A stretch of 64,000 nucleotides of DNA, taken from positions 3,676,001 to 3,740,000 of the forward strand of contig JAZARR010000212.1 of assembly GCA_037389465.1 (NCBI GenBank). The letters run 5' to 3'. Below are positions 50,213 to 63,553 of this stretch, in pieces. A program made the translations under genes and the position numbers. The stretch is from Baylisascaris procyonis. Taxonomy: Eukaryota > Nematoda > Chromadorea > Rhabditida > Ascarididae. Below the pieces are notes generated by a model. The model ran no database searches. It worked only from the letters and a program-made list of their open reading frames with translations, and had not been told where the DNA came from. The first letter of the stretch is position 1. Each line of letters opens with the position of its first letter.

Positions 50213-52979
50213 TATGTGTCCACAGTGATTTTAACGTCCTCTCGTTCTAGTAAATCGTTTTCTTTAGCTCATTTTATAAACGTTCATACAAGCGAATTGC
50301 CCTCATATCGTTTACTGGAAAATATCTTGAAGTTCTGTGTGAGTCGTTCCACATTTACAAGGTTGAAGTAAATTGGAATCTTTGAAAAGAATCTTGTTAA
50401 ATTTGCTGCTAGCCTCGGCCCACTCCGGTTGTTCTCTCTCGATGGTTGATGCAGTTGGATTTACATTTGCATCGAGCTTTTTTAACACAAAGCACACTTT
50501 TTTTAAAATACGCGGTTTGCTTTGGAAGGGAGGTTTTTGCGTTGAAGCCTTCGGTTTATTCTTTTATTCTCATGCATCTTTATTTTCATGTATTACAGCA
50601 TTCTCCTGCCCGTAAGGTTTGCTCAACAGTTATAGACGAGTTTTATCTTGCATACTGTATTGCTTCATGTTTATCCTATTGTCTTATTTCGTTGGTCATC
50701 ACGTGTCATCTTTCGTCTATTCAAGGTTCTCTTCTTTGATATCACTAGTTGTTACTCATTCATTTTCGTTTGTTGAAAAATATTTTTGCACTTAATCGCT
50801 CCTTATAACCGACTCTATTTGTAGTGCATAATAGAAAAACTATATCATTGTTCTGGTCTTATGATTCGTTGTTGTTTGCTGATAGAATGCACAGAAAGGA
50901 GTTATCTTTGTAAGTAATGCTTTCGCTATCTTTCTTTAACTGAGGGAACTCTCATGTCAAACTTCGAGAAAGGAGAAGTGCTTCGATTTTCTAGTGAATT
51001 GAAAGAGGGCAAGGTTATATGTGATGTCGCATAGTTAGTCCGATCTGTATAATTGGGATACTCTTTCTTCTTTTTATCTCATTTTGCTCGTCACTGTGTT
51101 GTATGGTATTGTTGGTTTCAGTGAGCTTTCATCTGCACGATATCGCAGTTGCTTGCTGTTGCAAGCTTTGTTATACGAGTTTTTCGTTCTTGGTTCTTTT
51201 GATTTTTTTCTTTTCATTGCTATTGTTGTTATCGTGCGGCGGACCTTAGCGCCGCCTGTGTTTTTCGAATGTTATGAAGTTGTTCTAAACGTTCTGTGGT
51301 ATCACCCGTGTTGGTTGTTGTTGGTTTATCCGGGTTGATTATCCTTCGGTTACCCGCGTTTATTTATCCGTTTTAATCACCTTTCATTTATTCATCTTTA
51401 CTACCACTATTCATGTCCCATGCTGATTATTATTTTTTGTTATTGCTATTAACCAAAGCGATTGCGGATATAGAAAGGGGAATGTGGACTTCATCTGTGC
51501 AAACTTTTTAAATGGGGTTTTAAAGAAGAAAGCATTGATTGCTTTCTGATAAAAAATTTGCGCTAAAATATTTCAATGTTTTTTGTTGGAACAGCTCAGA
51601 AATTTTGGTCTGCAGAGGTGGTCGCTTTCAACAAACAGTCTATAGCATTGATGACTTCCTGTTTTGTTTCATCGATCTTTGCTCACGATCGACTACGGTT
51701 GGGGGGGGCGTTTCATTGAAATTTATTTCATATCTTTCGCGGTACATAGGAATAGTTCGGATTGGTGACATGCCCAGGTATAGCTTCAAATTGCCGATAT
51801 ACTTTGCTATCTGAAGCTTGCAGTAATGCGAATCCTGTCAACACTACACCATATGAGCTCATTCATAGAATTTCCTCTAATAACTGGAGCGATGTCTATT
51901 TTGCTACATTTGCTGATTGAGTGAATGACGCTGATGACCAAAAGTTTTCCAAAAAGGTTCTTCACTTCACTTGTAGAGCATCGTCGACATACGAGAATTG
52001 GTCTTATTGAAACATAACACCGTTGGCCATCTCGGTGTGTATTTACCTTCGCAGGGCGCTGATTTGTTTCCATACGTTGTCGCCCACCCGACTAAAACGA
52101 TCTTTTTGAATAAAAATCGAGGGATTTTTGCATCGAATGATCTTAAGTACATTTTTGGGGTTCTGCATACTCGAGAAGTTCCATTTGTAAGGTTGAACGA
52201 CGTTCTGTGTGCTTCTTCATTTTTTAATCGTCCTGATGAGTCGGTCCCTCCGTTTCCAGTAAGCGAACAGCAAAGTGGAAGTCCCTTAAAAAGGGAAGGG
52301 TGTTCTGAAGCTTCGTAATTCAAATGCCACCAACGATTCAAGTTCTATCTTAAGATCCAACATCGGTAGCTGAAACACAGTACAATTAGGCATAAGGAGG
52401 TGTTGTTTTAGAGGAAGGTTGTATTAGTGATTTGACAATAATGAAAGGAGTATTACTTTGCTCCTCGAGTGCAATAATGCGCGTTACCTCACTCTTTCAT
52501 ATGTTGTTGTTCAATATAAAAGTTGACTGCTTTTTCTTCTTTTGGTTGCCTGAGGTAATCCTCCTACAAGAGATACATTGATGCAGTGTGGAAATCAGTT
52601 TGCAAAATGCTAGAAGCGTTCGAGATCACTGACAGAGCAACAGAGCAATTAAAGCAACAGATATGTGCAATGCTAACATATTTTCTTTGGAACAATGGTA
52701 GTGGATCTATTAGTGGCATACGAGTGGTTGCGATAGAGCACGTTTGCGATTGGCAGGTAGGATGTGCGAGTAGTGTTAACTGTTCACTGGCGAAGAAACC
52801 TCAATTTTCCGAGAATACAAAAGGATTTTGAGAAGTTGTCGCTTGATGGGAATAGCAAAGGGAGTTAAGAAGCAATTCTCAAAATGCTGAAGGACGATAG
52901 CTCATTCTGTGTTTTTAAATGTTTATGACAGTCGCATTAATGGGGAAGCTTACGGGAATTGCTGAGGTTGTGTAGGAAG

Positions 52980-55120
52980 AACGTTGTATGGGTTGTGGGT
53001 CCACTTAGCTGTCGGGGCAGAAATTAGTTGCTTGGAATGTACTGTTCAGAGTTCGCCACCATCTCCGCTCGCGGACGGTTTCCTGACTTTGTGAAGGTCT
53101 CCCGCATAGAGGTGATTTGTAAATTTTGGACCACTGAGTCCAGAGCGTCCAAAAAATCTCCCACCCTAGTGAGGGTTCCTGGAACCGAGCTCCACTCCCC
53201 GCGGAATCCCCCGATGGGTTTTGCCATCTCTGAGGGATAGTAAAAAAGCGTATATCGCCTTCGCAAGCAGTAAAAAGTTCTCCATGGAGTCGCGGGAGCA
53301 CGAGGAAACTTTTAGGTACCGTGTTCGAACGTTATGTGATGAGGGTTATGCGTACACGTAGGCGGTGAAGGTTACGAGTAGGTATTAGTAAGGAAACGAC
53401 AATTTATTGTAAAAGAGAGTGCCCGAACAGTATGGCCGTAATCGGGAGACAGTGGAAAACGGAATAAGCTGGGGCTAGGCGGCTCAGCGTCGTTATTTTC
53501 ATAAAGACATTCGCTTGTATGTAGTCAAACAGAGTGTCAGAGATCGATAGAGTTAGAAAGAAGCGGCTGAAGTTGAGAAACAGTCAGCTGATGCAAGAAC
53601 CGCCCGGTCTGCTCGACTGAATCATTTCAGCGGGAAAGCGTTCTGATGTTGAGAACTTGCAAATGTGACCGACATATACAAAGACAGCGTCATCCCGAAA
53701 AATGCCTCAAGTTGTAGGCATATCCTTGCATGTCGAAATTCTTGATCTCTATCTTTGCGCACAACTTTATACGGCGTTGAAGCCGAAAAAGCCACGTTTT
53801 CAGGACCCTACTTGCCAAAACCGGACTCATTTAATCGAAGTTATGGGAGAAATGAATCTCACGGGGTGAGAGGGTCGGTGTACTTGATATCAAGAAAGCT
53901 TACAACACTACTGAGCTAAATATAGTCCTTCAACCAATCGAAGACACATTTCGAATGGACGAAAAATTTTCCCGCTTATTAGGGAATTATCTAGCACAGC
54001 ATGGAGTGAAAACCTCTCTGAGCCACACATTAACATGAGAAAAAGCTGCCGTTCACTGTCAAGGTGCCGTACTATTCTTCTTTAGGCTTTTCGACTTTTC
54101 CGGCCTGGAAAAAATGCCTTTAGCTGAGAGAATAGTCGTGTACGTAGGCGATTTCTAGCTTGTTTTCAATTCCAAGCATTGGAAGGAACAGGAGAAACAA
54201 TGTTTTATCAGTTTTGCAGAAAACAACAATTCGCAGAAACTTCGCGAACTAGTGCCCCCAATTCACTATTATTTTTTAAACTGTTCCACGCTGATGCATC
54301 CGAAATTTCGAGGATATGTAACATTATGTTTCATTATCTTGGAGTTTTTCTTAACTTGTATTATACTGTACTATAAGGCGCAAGAGTTTTGGCAAATTAT
54401 CCATTGGTGTAGTTTATTGAGTACACAAATTTTCGTGAATTGCATCATATTGCGCTTTACCGTCAGGGAAATTTCTTAATGTGCCGTATTCCGCCTCTCT
54501 GCTTCAAAGAATTAGTAAACTCCATTCTCCTTTAAAACGATAAACTATAGGTTAAATTGCGATGTATTATGTCGAGCTGTCACCTTCAAGAGCTCTGCAT
54601 TTCATCTGCAACCTCGAAGTCGTCGTTGCTTTCAATTTTCATCATTTTCTTAGCAAAGAAATGAGCTTCACGAGTGCTCCGCACCTCCGCAACTCTGCTA
54701 CGCATCATTGCAGCTTGCTTATTGGAAAACTATGTAGTATTACAGTAGTCACTTCTTGTACAATCATGAAGCGACCTGTTCATTAACGGCTAGTTATTAA
54801 GGAACCCTCTGGCGCTACACTAAGCCATGCACTCCAACATATCTGGCATGGGCACATCTTTTGGGTTTCAGCCGCAACTCCTCTTTCAAATGGGTTGCGG
54901 ATGCTATTGCAGCTTTAATGAAAACTATACACCAAAGTAGCTTGAAAAGCGATCTTGTAATAAAACCAAGGGTCTTCCAACTGCAGGCACCTCGAGGTTC
55001 CCCCTGCAGAGTCCCCTTTCTTTTCAAAAGTTCCTAGCCGCCGCGCATGGTTTTTCAGAACGCGGTAGTCCCCTCGTGGGGGCTCTCCGGTTTCATCACA
55101 TCACATTGAAGGTGCCCCGT
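52980..55120. mobile_element. mosaic of decayed transposon sequence, some reverse-transcriptase-like
   Basis: On the plus strand near 53877-54030 the frame GVLDIKKAYNTTELNIVLQP resembles the RT motif-A region of LINE-type elements (D-x-KKAF/Y). ERIVVYVGDF at 54127-54158 could be a broken YADD box, and YLGVFLN at 54331-54351 resembles the following RT motif. Stops and frameshifts separate these pieces. The part at 52980-53330 is GC-richer and open on the minus strand without a recognised domain. Near 55050-55140 there is a small CCCCTCGTGGGG hairpin such as closes some LINE 3' ends. Identification is tentative. Confidence 0.4.
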
Positions 55121-55698
55121 CCACTGGGTCACCCTTCCGCACACTACCGAAATTGGAGCAGAAACCGCTTTGAGCTATAGAAAATTCGACCTTTGTGACG
55201 ACAAGGAGTGGAAACGCTTATTTAAAGTTGCGAAGAGGCATAGGAATGTAGATCTCCTCTCCGTTACTATTGTTGGGGTAAATGTTCAAATTTTGGCAAA
55301 TATTTTGTTCAACGGTCGTTTTCGTTTATGCAATTCCCTTTTTCCATCCAAAAAACCAAGGAGATGTTTCTATTTTACGTCTTTCAAAGGTTTCTTCTCC
55401 TTTTCTGTCAAAATTTGAAGCTTTTTTTTTTCAGATATAAATTTTGCTAGTGTACAATTTTAGCTAACATCATCCTTCCTTCATTCGTCCACTAGGAAAT
55501 GTTGCATATCTTATTACCTGTGGTAGCACTTTTATTTTTATTCTGTCTACTTTACTTCAATGTCCCTAAGTGGGAAAGTGTAAACAAATTTTTGCCAATA
55601 CAAACGAGCCGTTTGAGCGTTTACCGCAGTGTGATCATGCTATTTGTGCACATTTACGCAAATGTATTTTGAAGTTTCTAATTGTTGGCTCTTTAGGA

Positions 55699-58600
55699 AT
55701 GATGTACCCACCAACGATAACTGATGAAACTCATATCGACGACGAACTCTCATCCGGTGACGAAGTAGACGAGGTCATGCTTTCCATTTTTTTAATATTT
55801 TAGTTTGGATGTCTCTCCGTTATGCATTTGAAAAAAAAAAAAAAAAAACTTCATTCTAATGAAGATTCGAAGAGGATAGTCAAAAATTGAAAACTTTTTG
55901 CTTTTGCATTCGAATATTTTGCTTTCGAAATGATGATAATTTTGATGACCCCTTCAAGGAATAAGTTGGATTCCTACGATCTGGAATAATTAGCGGAAAA
56001 ACGAAATAAAAAAACATTTTTGTTGGACCTAAATAATCGATCCAACAAGCCTAACTAATCGGACCCAACTAATGCAAAAGCAAAGATCTGAAAAAGAGTA
56101 ATCTAGAAGTAGTAATCGTTAATGAAAATCTTCTCCAATTTTTGCTAAAAATGTTGAGAATATTTTATGAAATAGATAGATTTAACGCATTTGCTTTTTA
56201 AAAAGAGATTTAATATTCGATACAATTGAATTACCCTAAACGTTCATTTTATGACAAAAATTTTTTGTAGCAGTGAGATAAAAATGAATGAGGGTTATTA
56301 GTAAATCGGTGAGTTATTGTACAGTTGCAATTATATTCACTTATTGTATCGATCGTGTGTAAACGTAATGACAGTTGCACTTTCACTATGATGATTTGAG
56401 TCGTATTGATTAGCATTGACAACTGAGGAAATTTTTCTCGGGGTACATTATTAAAAGATTCCTGGAAGAATATTCCTTAAGCAAAAAATTCATAAATATA
56501 ATCGATGGTATTATTAGGTAGGGAAATAGAGGAGAAAGGGTGAGCTGGAGAGGAGGGAAAACCGTTTGATTCATGAGGAGAGGTGATAGCATTTAGTACG
56601 TTAGCTTCACTGATCGGGAAAACCAAGCGGTTAAATATGCGGGCGGGGACAATCGATACGAACGAATTGAGTGCAGTGGATTAAAAAAAAAGCCATTTTA
56701 TGCATATTTTATTGATTTTCAAACCAATTTGTATAAAATATTACGGATGCTTCCATAACGATGAAATTGATTTTATTGAAATATTTCTCTTTTGCCTCAT
56801 GTTTTTAATGCGGATTTTGCATTCGTTTTTTTTTTTTTTACACGTCGGGTCTTTCTTTACATATTTCGGCAACCCATAATGCTGTGCCGTAATTTACATG
56901 GGCATTTTTTCGACACGAAGTTTATCACAATCTCTGTTAGGGATTATGCACATCATTTTCACTGAATGAACGAAAGAGAAGTTGGTGAATTTTTTTTGCA
57001 GTTTGCCAGCAAAATTGCTGCAGCAATTGTTTTGATTTCGGCCACGGATGTCTCATCTGTGAGGAATATTAACGTTCAAACAATCAACGACGCATTTATG
57101 TCTCTCCCTTCTGACGTATAATTCATGAGTTATGATACCCATATTTTTACTTATAGTTTCATAGTCAATAAATTTCACTTTCACTTGTGCAGATATGGCG
57201 ACATATGCACTTCTTTACTCAAACGGTCGTACTGGAAAGGACAAAAACGTATATTGCCCGAGGAGAACAGCAAAGACAAATTAGAGCCTAGTTTCATGAT
57301 GAGGCTATGGCTGGCGTAAAAATAGCGAGAGAGAGAGAGAGAGGGGGGGGAAGGTGGAAAAATTTAACTGCTTAGAAATTCAGCAGAAAATGAGTTCGCA
57401 AACGTTTTTCGATTTGAAAATTGTAATTGTAAAGCAATTTTCAAATATCAGTCAGTCTCATAAACCGAGTTTGACCCAACTGATATGATCATTTCTCCAT
57501 TCCCTCCTATCTATCATTCACCACGCGGTCTGAATCTGTGGAAGAGGTGGCAAACTAACCTGCGGTAAGCGTAGGTATGTTGGAAATGGAGGGAAGGTGT
57601 TGTTGAATAGGCCGTTTCCATAGTAATTAACGAAAACTTGTTTGGTAACCATCGGAAGCTCAGTGAGAAATCTGTGCGCGGAATAACTGTTTGACGGTTT
57701 TTAGTGTGTTAACGTGCGGAAGAAAACAAAAAAGAAGAGCGCCTTCACTGATTTCTCCAATGAATTCACGTTCGACATTTCTTCTACTCGCAGAGGTGAA
57801 TATTTTCCTTTTCGCATGTTTCTTCATCCTTCATGTTATGATTTGTTTGTTAATTTATTTGAAGAGAAGTCATGTGAATTGAAAAGTTGCTTATTTTTCG
57901 TCCTCTTACATCTTCTTCCTATTTTTAAGCTTTCTTCCGGCGGCTACTATGAGTACAATACTTTTTACGACATTTTTTTTATTATTTCATCGATATTGAG
58001 TTAACAAAGCTGACTTCTTAGTCAGAAGGAGGGAAACATGTTTCAGATTCATTTTGATGTCTTAATTTTTAGACCGATCCATTTTTGCAGCTAAATTTCG
58101 ATGTTTGTAGAAGCGTTATTTTTTGAAAAAACAACTTTACGATGTAGCCATATAAGAGAGAGGGAAAGGGAGAAAGAGATGAATGTCTAAAATCAGGGGT
58201 TCCCCTAACGAAAGGTGGTAAGCATTTTGTAGTCATGGCTTTGTTGCTCTTACTGAATGTGTTTCAGATGTTGACGAGTTACAGGGTGTGCGGCCTTACT
58301 TGAAAAAAACTGTAGCAAGCAATCTCCAAGAAAAAATTGATAAGGAGCGAGCCACACTGTCACTGGATAAAGAGCCGCTTACTGCTGAAGGAAGTATGGA
58401 AGTGGTCCAGGAATTGGAACACGTTTCAGGTTCATAGGACTTACCACTGAATACTTACCTTTGCCCAAATGGACTTTATTATCGGAGACTTCATTGTTTT
58501 CATCCAAGAGTTTTATTATCTAATTTTCAAAGTGGAAATAATTTCATCTAGTTTATTGATGAAAGTTCAGGAAAGTTGGGAAAATTTTCTTACACCTCCA

Positions 58601-60043
58601 GCATGCTATTCTGCTTTAAAAATTATTGCTTCAACCTTATGCTGACATATAGAATGTTATTTCTCTTTTATATTGTTTTCAACGACTACAAATAAGCATG
58701 ATAGAGTGTTTTTTAGGAAGTCAGTGTGGTCGAACTGCGAGTACTGTTCAAAAATTAAAGAAACATTTTTGAAATTTGCTTAAATATTGTGTAGGAAGCG
58801 AAGGATTTGTGAGAAACGTTACATTTTGAAGTAGTAATAACGACCATAGGTGTGGAGTAGTTTTGATGAATACCTTTACAAATAAGGAAGTGGGATGATG
58901 GAAGTGAAGAATTCAGTTCTAAAAAAAGAAGGAAAGAAGATGCATCACAAATAATTTTTTCGAAGAAGGAAACTTAAGAAGAGGAAACCGAATATGTAAT
59001 TACCCACATTTCTCCTTTTGGGAGAGACATTTTTGGTCGACAATGTGAGGCGCAATTGGCACAAATTTTTGATTCGTCTTATTAAAAATATTTTAAGGCA
59101 CATGTATATAATCTGAATAGATATGGATCCTTCTGTAGAGACACACAGTAGTTGGACTTGTCGGGCTATGATGTTCTCCGAAAAAGAATTCAGTTCGGTT
59201 ATTTTCTAGTTATGAATGCTTTCTGAAGGTGCCACTTGGCCAAGATTAGCGAAAGAGCATGCATTTCAAATAGCAATCTTTTGTTGCTTTAGTAACGTTG
59301 ACCATTTGTAGACAGCTTGCGAGATAAGAAGACTAAAAGGCGACGTAAGCGGGTGGAAGCGGACTCGTTCTTCGATGAGACTGCAAGCGAGCTTGTGCTT
59401 GCTTCCAAACCGTCTATTTCTTTCGAATACATGAATCTCTCGCGACCCATGCTCAAGGTATCCTCTTCGTTCCTTTCGGAAATATTTGAGGCAATTGGAA
59501 AGTTTTGAGTGGGCAGCAAGCTATAATAAATGCATGAGCTTTTGGCTTTAAAAGCTTGAGCCTCGTTGCTTTTGGGATATAGATTTCTTCTTAAGGCTTC
59601 TAAAGCTTGTAACCTTTTGAGATATGCGCAGTGCTTTTAGTGATTTAAGAGTTATAGTTTTTCAAATGTGAGATGGAACGTAGTGGTATCAAATGTCCAA
59701 TGCTGCGTAACAAAAAATCTCGGTATGTCTTTGCTTTTCACATATCACTTCTCTTTGTGGTTGAAGTAACCCACTTTTGCTATTATGTTGTGCGTTTTCG
59801 TTAAACTATATGGTCCACCTTCAGGCGGTAGGTGCATGCGGATTCACGAAGCCAACGCCGATCCAAGCGGCGTGCATCCCGTTGGCATTAGCGGGGCGTG
59901 ATTTGTGTGCATGTGCCGCAACAGGAACCGGCAAAACGGCCGCATTCATGTTGCCCATTCTTGAGCGTCTTCTCTTCAAGCCGAAACAGAAATCAGTGAC
60001 ACGCGTGCTTGTCCTTGTGCCTACAAGGGAACTCGCTATGCAG
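55699..60043 (+). CDS. DEAD-box RNA helicase DDX27/Drs1 orthologue, 5' five exons only
   Basis: Exons: 55699-55773, 57705-57795, 58268-58429, 59312-59457, 59825-60043. All are GT-AG and in phase, giving 231 residues, then a donor CAG|GTTAAT. The acidic N-terminus ([12 protein letters not shown]) matches the SGDEEEE region of DDX27. Exon 2 is basic ([14 protein letters not shown]). Exon 3 ([12 protein letters not shown]) matches TTLDEKIEKVRK. Exon 4 has SFFDE and [12 protein letters not shown], as in DDX27 (SFQDMNLSRPLLK). Exon 5 carries the Q motif [14 protein letters not shown], motif [13 protein letters not shown] and motif Ia [13 protein letters not shown]. Family role: ATP-dependent helicase in 60S ribosomal subunit and 28S/5.8S rRNA maturation in the nucleolus. 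Motifs Ib-VI (including DEAD) are not in the window. A candidate acceptor TTTAG ends three bases before the ATG and may receive a spliced leader. ATG 55702 is an alternative start. Confidence 0.94.
57326..57350. repeat. (GA)n followed by G8
   Basis: About eight GA dinucleotides running into a G run, in the first intron of the DDX27-like gene. Confidence 0.9.
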
Positions 60044-63000
60044 GTTAATATTGCAGTTCGCTTTAAGCTTTTAATTTCTTTCGACGAACTGTCCATTGGT
60101 TCACAAGAATAAGCCAAGTACCGTAGTTACAAAAATAGAAGCGTAGATTGCTTGCTGCAGTTGTTTGTTCGATTTATTCGACTACAACTTCTTCGCCGTT
60201 ACACTGCTGATTAAGTCCCTCACTGTTTTTGAAATGCTCCCCTTCTCTCCTACAGACCTCATAACTGTCTATCATCGTCGCTCTTCTGCTAGTTGTTGTC
60301 GCGGAATGCAGCGACTGTTGGCAGTATATGTTTGTATGCGTTGCATTCATGAAATTTTAGTGGCATAAGGTTTCAGTCTAATTTTACTTGGCGTTCTGCA
60401 CTTTTTCTTGGCTGAGCTTCAGTTTAATTCCCAACGAACATTGTTACTCAATGATTTTCGAATCTTCTTGGTCTTCGAGTTCTTTCGGCTTTTTTATGAT
60501 AAAGTACGAAGTTAGTTGGCCAGCTGATTGATCTTTTTCGATTGACTACCTTTCGTTATAGGATGTTTCGTCTTTCTTTGAGGATTATTGCGCTCGTAGC
60601 AGTTGAGCTGTTCTTTAAAATTTTGCTTGTTTGAATTTTGACTGGAGGAGCGTTTCGCTTTGCGATATTTTTGATAGCCTCCTTCACACTGATGCGAACG
60701 GATTGGATAGCTTCCTTCCTTCATATCATGATGGGGATAGTTATCAAAAATTTCCAGGATTCTCAACATGCCTTTTGTTCATCTTCTTCGCGTTCATACT
60801 ATGCTTTTGTTGGTTTATTTGGAAAATAATCTTATTCGTTCGGGTTGTCTCGACGCTGTTTGAGATTACTGAGAGACGACTGTTTGGTTTACATTAAGTA
60901 CGGGTTGTCAGCACATATATATTTCTCGTTAAAAATACTCAAAGAGGACTCTCAAAACACTTTGCATAAATATTTTGCCCATTTTTGCAACCCTTTTGTC
61001 ATATTGAAGTTTATTCGCCCTGTTATTTCTTTCATTACCGTATTAATTAAACAGTATGTTTTCCCTGTTTTGCTTTTTGCTGAGTCTCTATTCTCTGTAT
61101 TCTGATAATTAAGTCAATTTCATTTTTTTTTCTATAGTTCGCATTTTTCAGTGGAATCAAAAATGTTCTATTGTAGAAAATCAAATGCATTTGCTGAAGG
61201 CAAATGAGTAAAAACTTCAGAATGAAGGAAGAAATAAAAATTGATAAGATTCACTTACAAAAGTTTTATGATAGAAGAACGAAGAAAATGTGATAGATAG
61301 ATAAGTATCGTATTTTAAAAGGGGTTGAAAATGTAGAAGACACGCATAATTTCAAGATTAAGATCTGTTAGCAATCTATGACCGAAGTTGAGGTCATCAT
61401 ATTTATAGACGCTTAAAATTTACGTTTGAAACTAGGCGTTTAAAATATAGAATAATCTATTATGGCGTTGTACTTTGTGAGATACGCGCACAAATTTGAT
61501 TTGGAATAAATCAGAAGTGCTTGACTATCATCTGAATTTGTTTGTTTTTACTGAATGTTTTGAAATTAAAAAATTGACAATTATGAACAACAACTTAACA
61601 ACTATAAACAAAAAATAACAATTATGAAAAAAACTTAATAAAAAATAAGCTCAACAAAAAATAAACTTAACAATTATGGATGAAAAAGTAACAGTTATGA
61701 ACAAAAAAAAAAGAACTTCAGAAAAAAGATATAAACAAACCTACTGAGTTTAACAATTATGAATGTTTATTAGGGCACAAAAGGCTACAAATTTAATTCT
61801 AGGTTTTTTGTTTAGAACTCGTATACAGATAATGTTGTATTCAAACAGAGTTGAAACCTGCACGCTGCTTTTACTGTTAAAATCTTATCACCAGCAGCAA
61901 TGTTTCATATATTTGTGCATTTCAGATATGATTACATTTTTATAAATAAAGCTTACTACCCAAATGTTTAAATTTGTTAATGTTTAAGTCGAATTGCTCT
62001 TCCGTCATATATGAAAGTTTCAATGTTGTTATCAGTGATATGTAAGCTTTTGCATAAAATTAGCTCAGTGCATGTTTCATATGCAATGATATGTAGTATC
62101 AATTGTAGCCTACTTTCATAAATTTTCATAGCTCCCTTACAGAAATGATTACAGTTTATGGCGATCGTTTACATCCCCTTCAACAAAGAAGTTTAGAATT
62201 TATTTTTAATGGCGTTTTATTTCCCCAAGTATCTGGGTTTAGCTCTTTTTAAGCGTATCCTTGAAAAAACTCGATTAGCCCGTGATTACCCGCTGAAGTG
62301 GTTGTTGTTATGAGAATAACAGATTTCTATATCCTCAAGATCTATCTAAGAGGCTAGTTGTTATTTAAGCGTTCTAGTTTGACTCCTGTGGTTCTGCCAA
62401 CTATCTGATCGTAGAAAACGTAATTTGTATTCCAAGGAAATTGTTCTTGCGTTTTTTCTAGAAAATATTTCTGGTCGTTCACTATGGTAGTTTTTTTTTC
62501 ATTAGAGTGGCAGCTCTGTTGTTTACGTATCAGACCACACACGACGTTACCTGTGAATTTGTTGAATGCAACACTGAGATATGCAGAGAGTATCGGTGGG
62601 TGCTAGGTGGAGCCTAACTATCAAAATCGCTAAAAGGTGAAAAATTTTTTTGAAATTGTGTAATCTCATAAGGTGCATTTTTACTGCTAATTTGAATTTA
62701 TTAATTTTCAGGCGGAATTTCTGCGACTTTTAACCTAATATGATTCTTCAAAAAGAAAGGCGAAAGGTTTAAGTTTTTTAGCAGTAACGAAGAGAACAGT
62801 TTTAGGTTTTTCATGTGACGCGTTTGCTATCGCAGTTCAGTCAAATCGAAATTTGTCTGTGTGCCGGTGAGTTGCTTTCCGTTCACCTTTTGTTTTTATT
62901 GGCTTCTGCTATTGATTTATGTGGAATTCTTTGTGAAGAAGATTCATAATGGAATGTTTTATTTACTTTTCATTTGTTGTGTTTGCCATTGTACTGGTAC

Positions 63001-63318
63001 ACATCTTTTATTGTTTTTGGCATCCGTAAAGAAGATGTAAAACTAACGAAAACGTTGCAAAGTCTGACGATGGTCAGGAAAAACAAAATAATTCATAGAA
63101 GTTCCGGCCCGCTTTTTTACATTTTAATCGGTTGTTGGGCAAAATATTCAAATTTTGTATGAAAGGATATTGGCTGATCTTTAATCGAGGTGGTTGCTAA
63201 ATTTAACATAGAATAACAAAACGACTGATACGTGGACAACAGGACAAGATTGAGATTTTTTGAGCAATCAGGCCGAAATGTTTGAGCGAAAGTGGGATGG
63301 AATGGGAACGATGTTTGG
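60044..63318. other. non-coding: presumed DDX27-like intron or intergenic
   Basis: I searched both strands for the next DDX27 segments (the motif Ib GG, motif Ic TPGR and motif II DEAD regions) and found none. The segment is AT-rich, with a tandem repeat at 61574-61766. Open frames on either strand are short and not recognisable. It is either a large intron of the helicase or intergenic if the helicase is interrupted here. Confidence 0.5.
61574..61766 (+). repeat. degenerate ~20-bp tandem repeat, TTAACAATTATGAACAAAAA
   Basis: About eight imperfect head-to-tail copies of a unit close to TTAACAATTATGAACAAAAA, with variable A-run length; some copies lose the ATTATG block. Clear periodicity, intronic or intergenic. 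Confidence 0.85.
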
Positions 63319-63553
63319 TTATGAGATGCCGATCGAGGGTAGAAGAGTGGCAACGCGTGCGTTCGAATGCTTAGCGAAAAGCGAAACGAAGAGTAGCGTG
63401 AGCGCCGACAGAAATGCGCTCGTATAGAAGGCGTACGTGTAGTGCCACGATTGCACGAGGTGTGACGTGTAGATGGGCACAATGAAGTGTGCGATCCATT
63501 GTGCGGTCGACGCAAGTCCGGTTGCTTTGCCCAAATCGGCTACGTCCACCGCA
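63319..63553 (-). CDS. major facilitator superfamily transporter, C-terminal exon
   Basis: Last exon of a minus-strand gene whose earlier exons lie outside the window. The acceptor on the minus strand is ACTTTTCAG|T, and the exon runs 77 codons to a stop. DLGKATGLASTAQWIAHFIV (a G-x-A-x-G loop leading into a helix), then a hydrophilic turn (TSHLVQSWHY), then TYAFYTSAFLSALTLLFVSL, give the last two membrane helices (TM11 and TM12) of an MFS carrier, followed by a short cytosolic tail. The substrate cannot be told from this fragment; the spacing resembles MFSD9/MFSD10-type solute carriers, but that is a weak impression. It lies antisense and downstream of the unfinished DDX27-like gene. Confidence 0.72.

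Larger units (their letters stand above)
50001..55698. other. intergenic region with scattered transposon debris
   Basis: No gene recognised. 50001-51950 is AT-rich with a G13 run at 50200-50212. 51967-52341 is open on both strands without a recognisable product. 52980-55120 looks like decayed transposon DNA (listed separately). 55142-55283 has an open stretch (YRKFDLCDDKEWKRLFKVAK) ending at a GTAAAT donor-like site, unassigned. The promoter of the DDX27-like gene should lie in the last few hundred bases. Confidence 0.45.

Noticed and set aside
51967..52341. Stretch open on both strands (106 and 124 codons)
   Set aside because: Neither translation has a recognisable motif, and no splice or codon evidence favours a gene. 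Noted under the intergenic entry only.
57001..57048. Possible 16-codon exon of the DDX27-like gene (acceptor TTTTTTGCAG)
   Set aside because: Phases fit, but the peptide ([16 protein letters not shown]) is hydrophobic and does not match the charged DDX27 N-terminus. The flanking exons join well without it.
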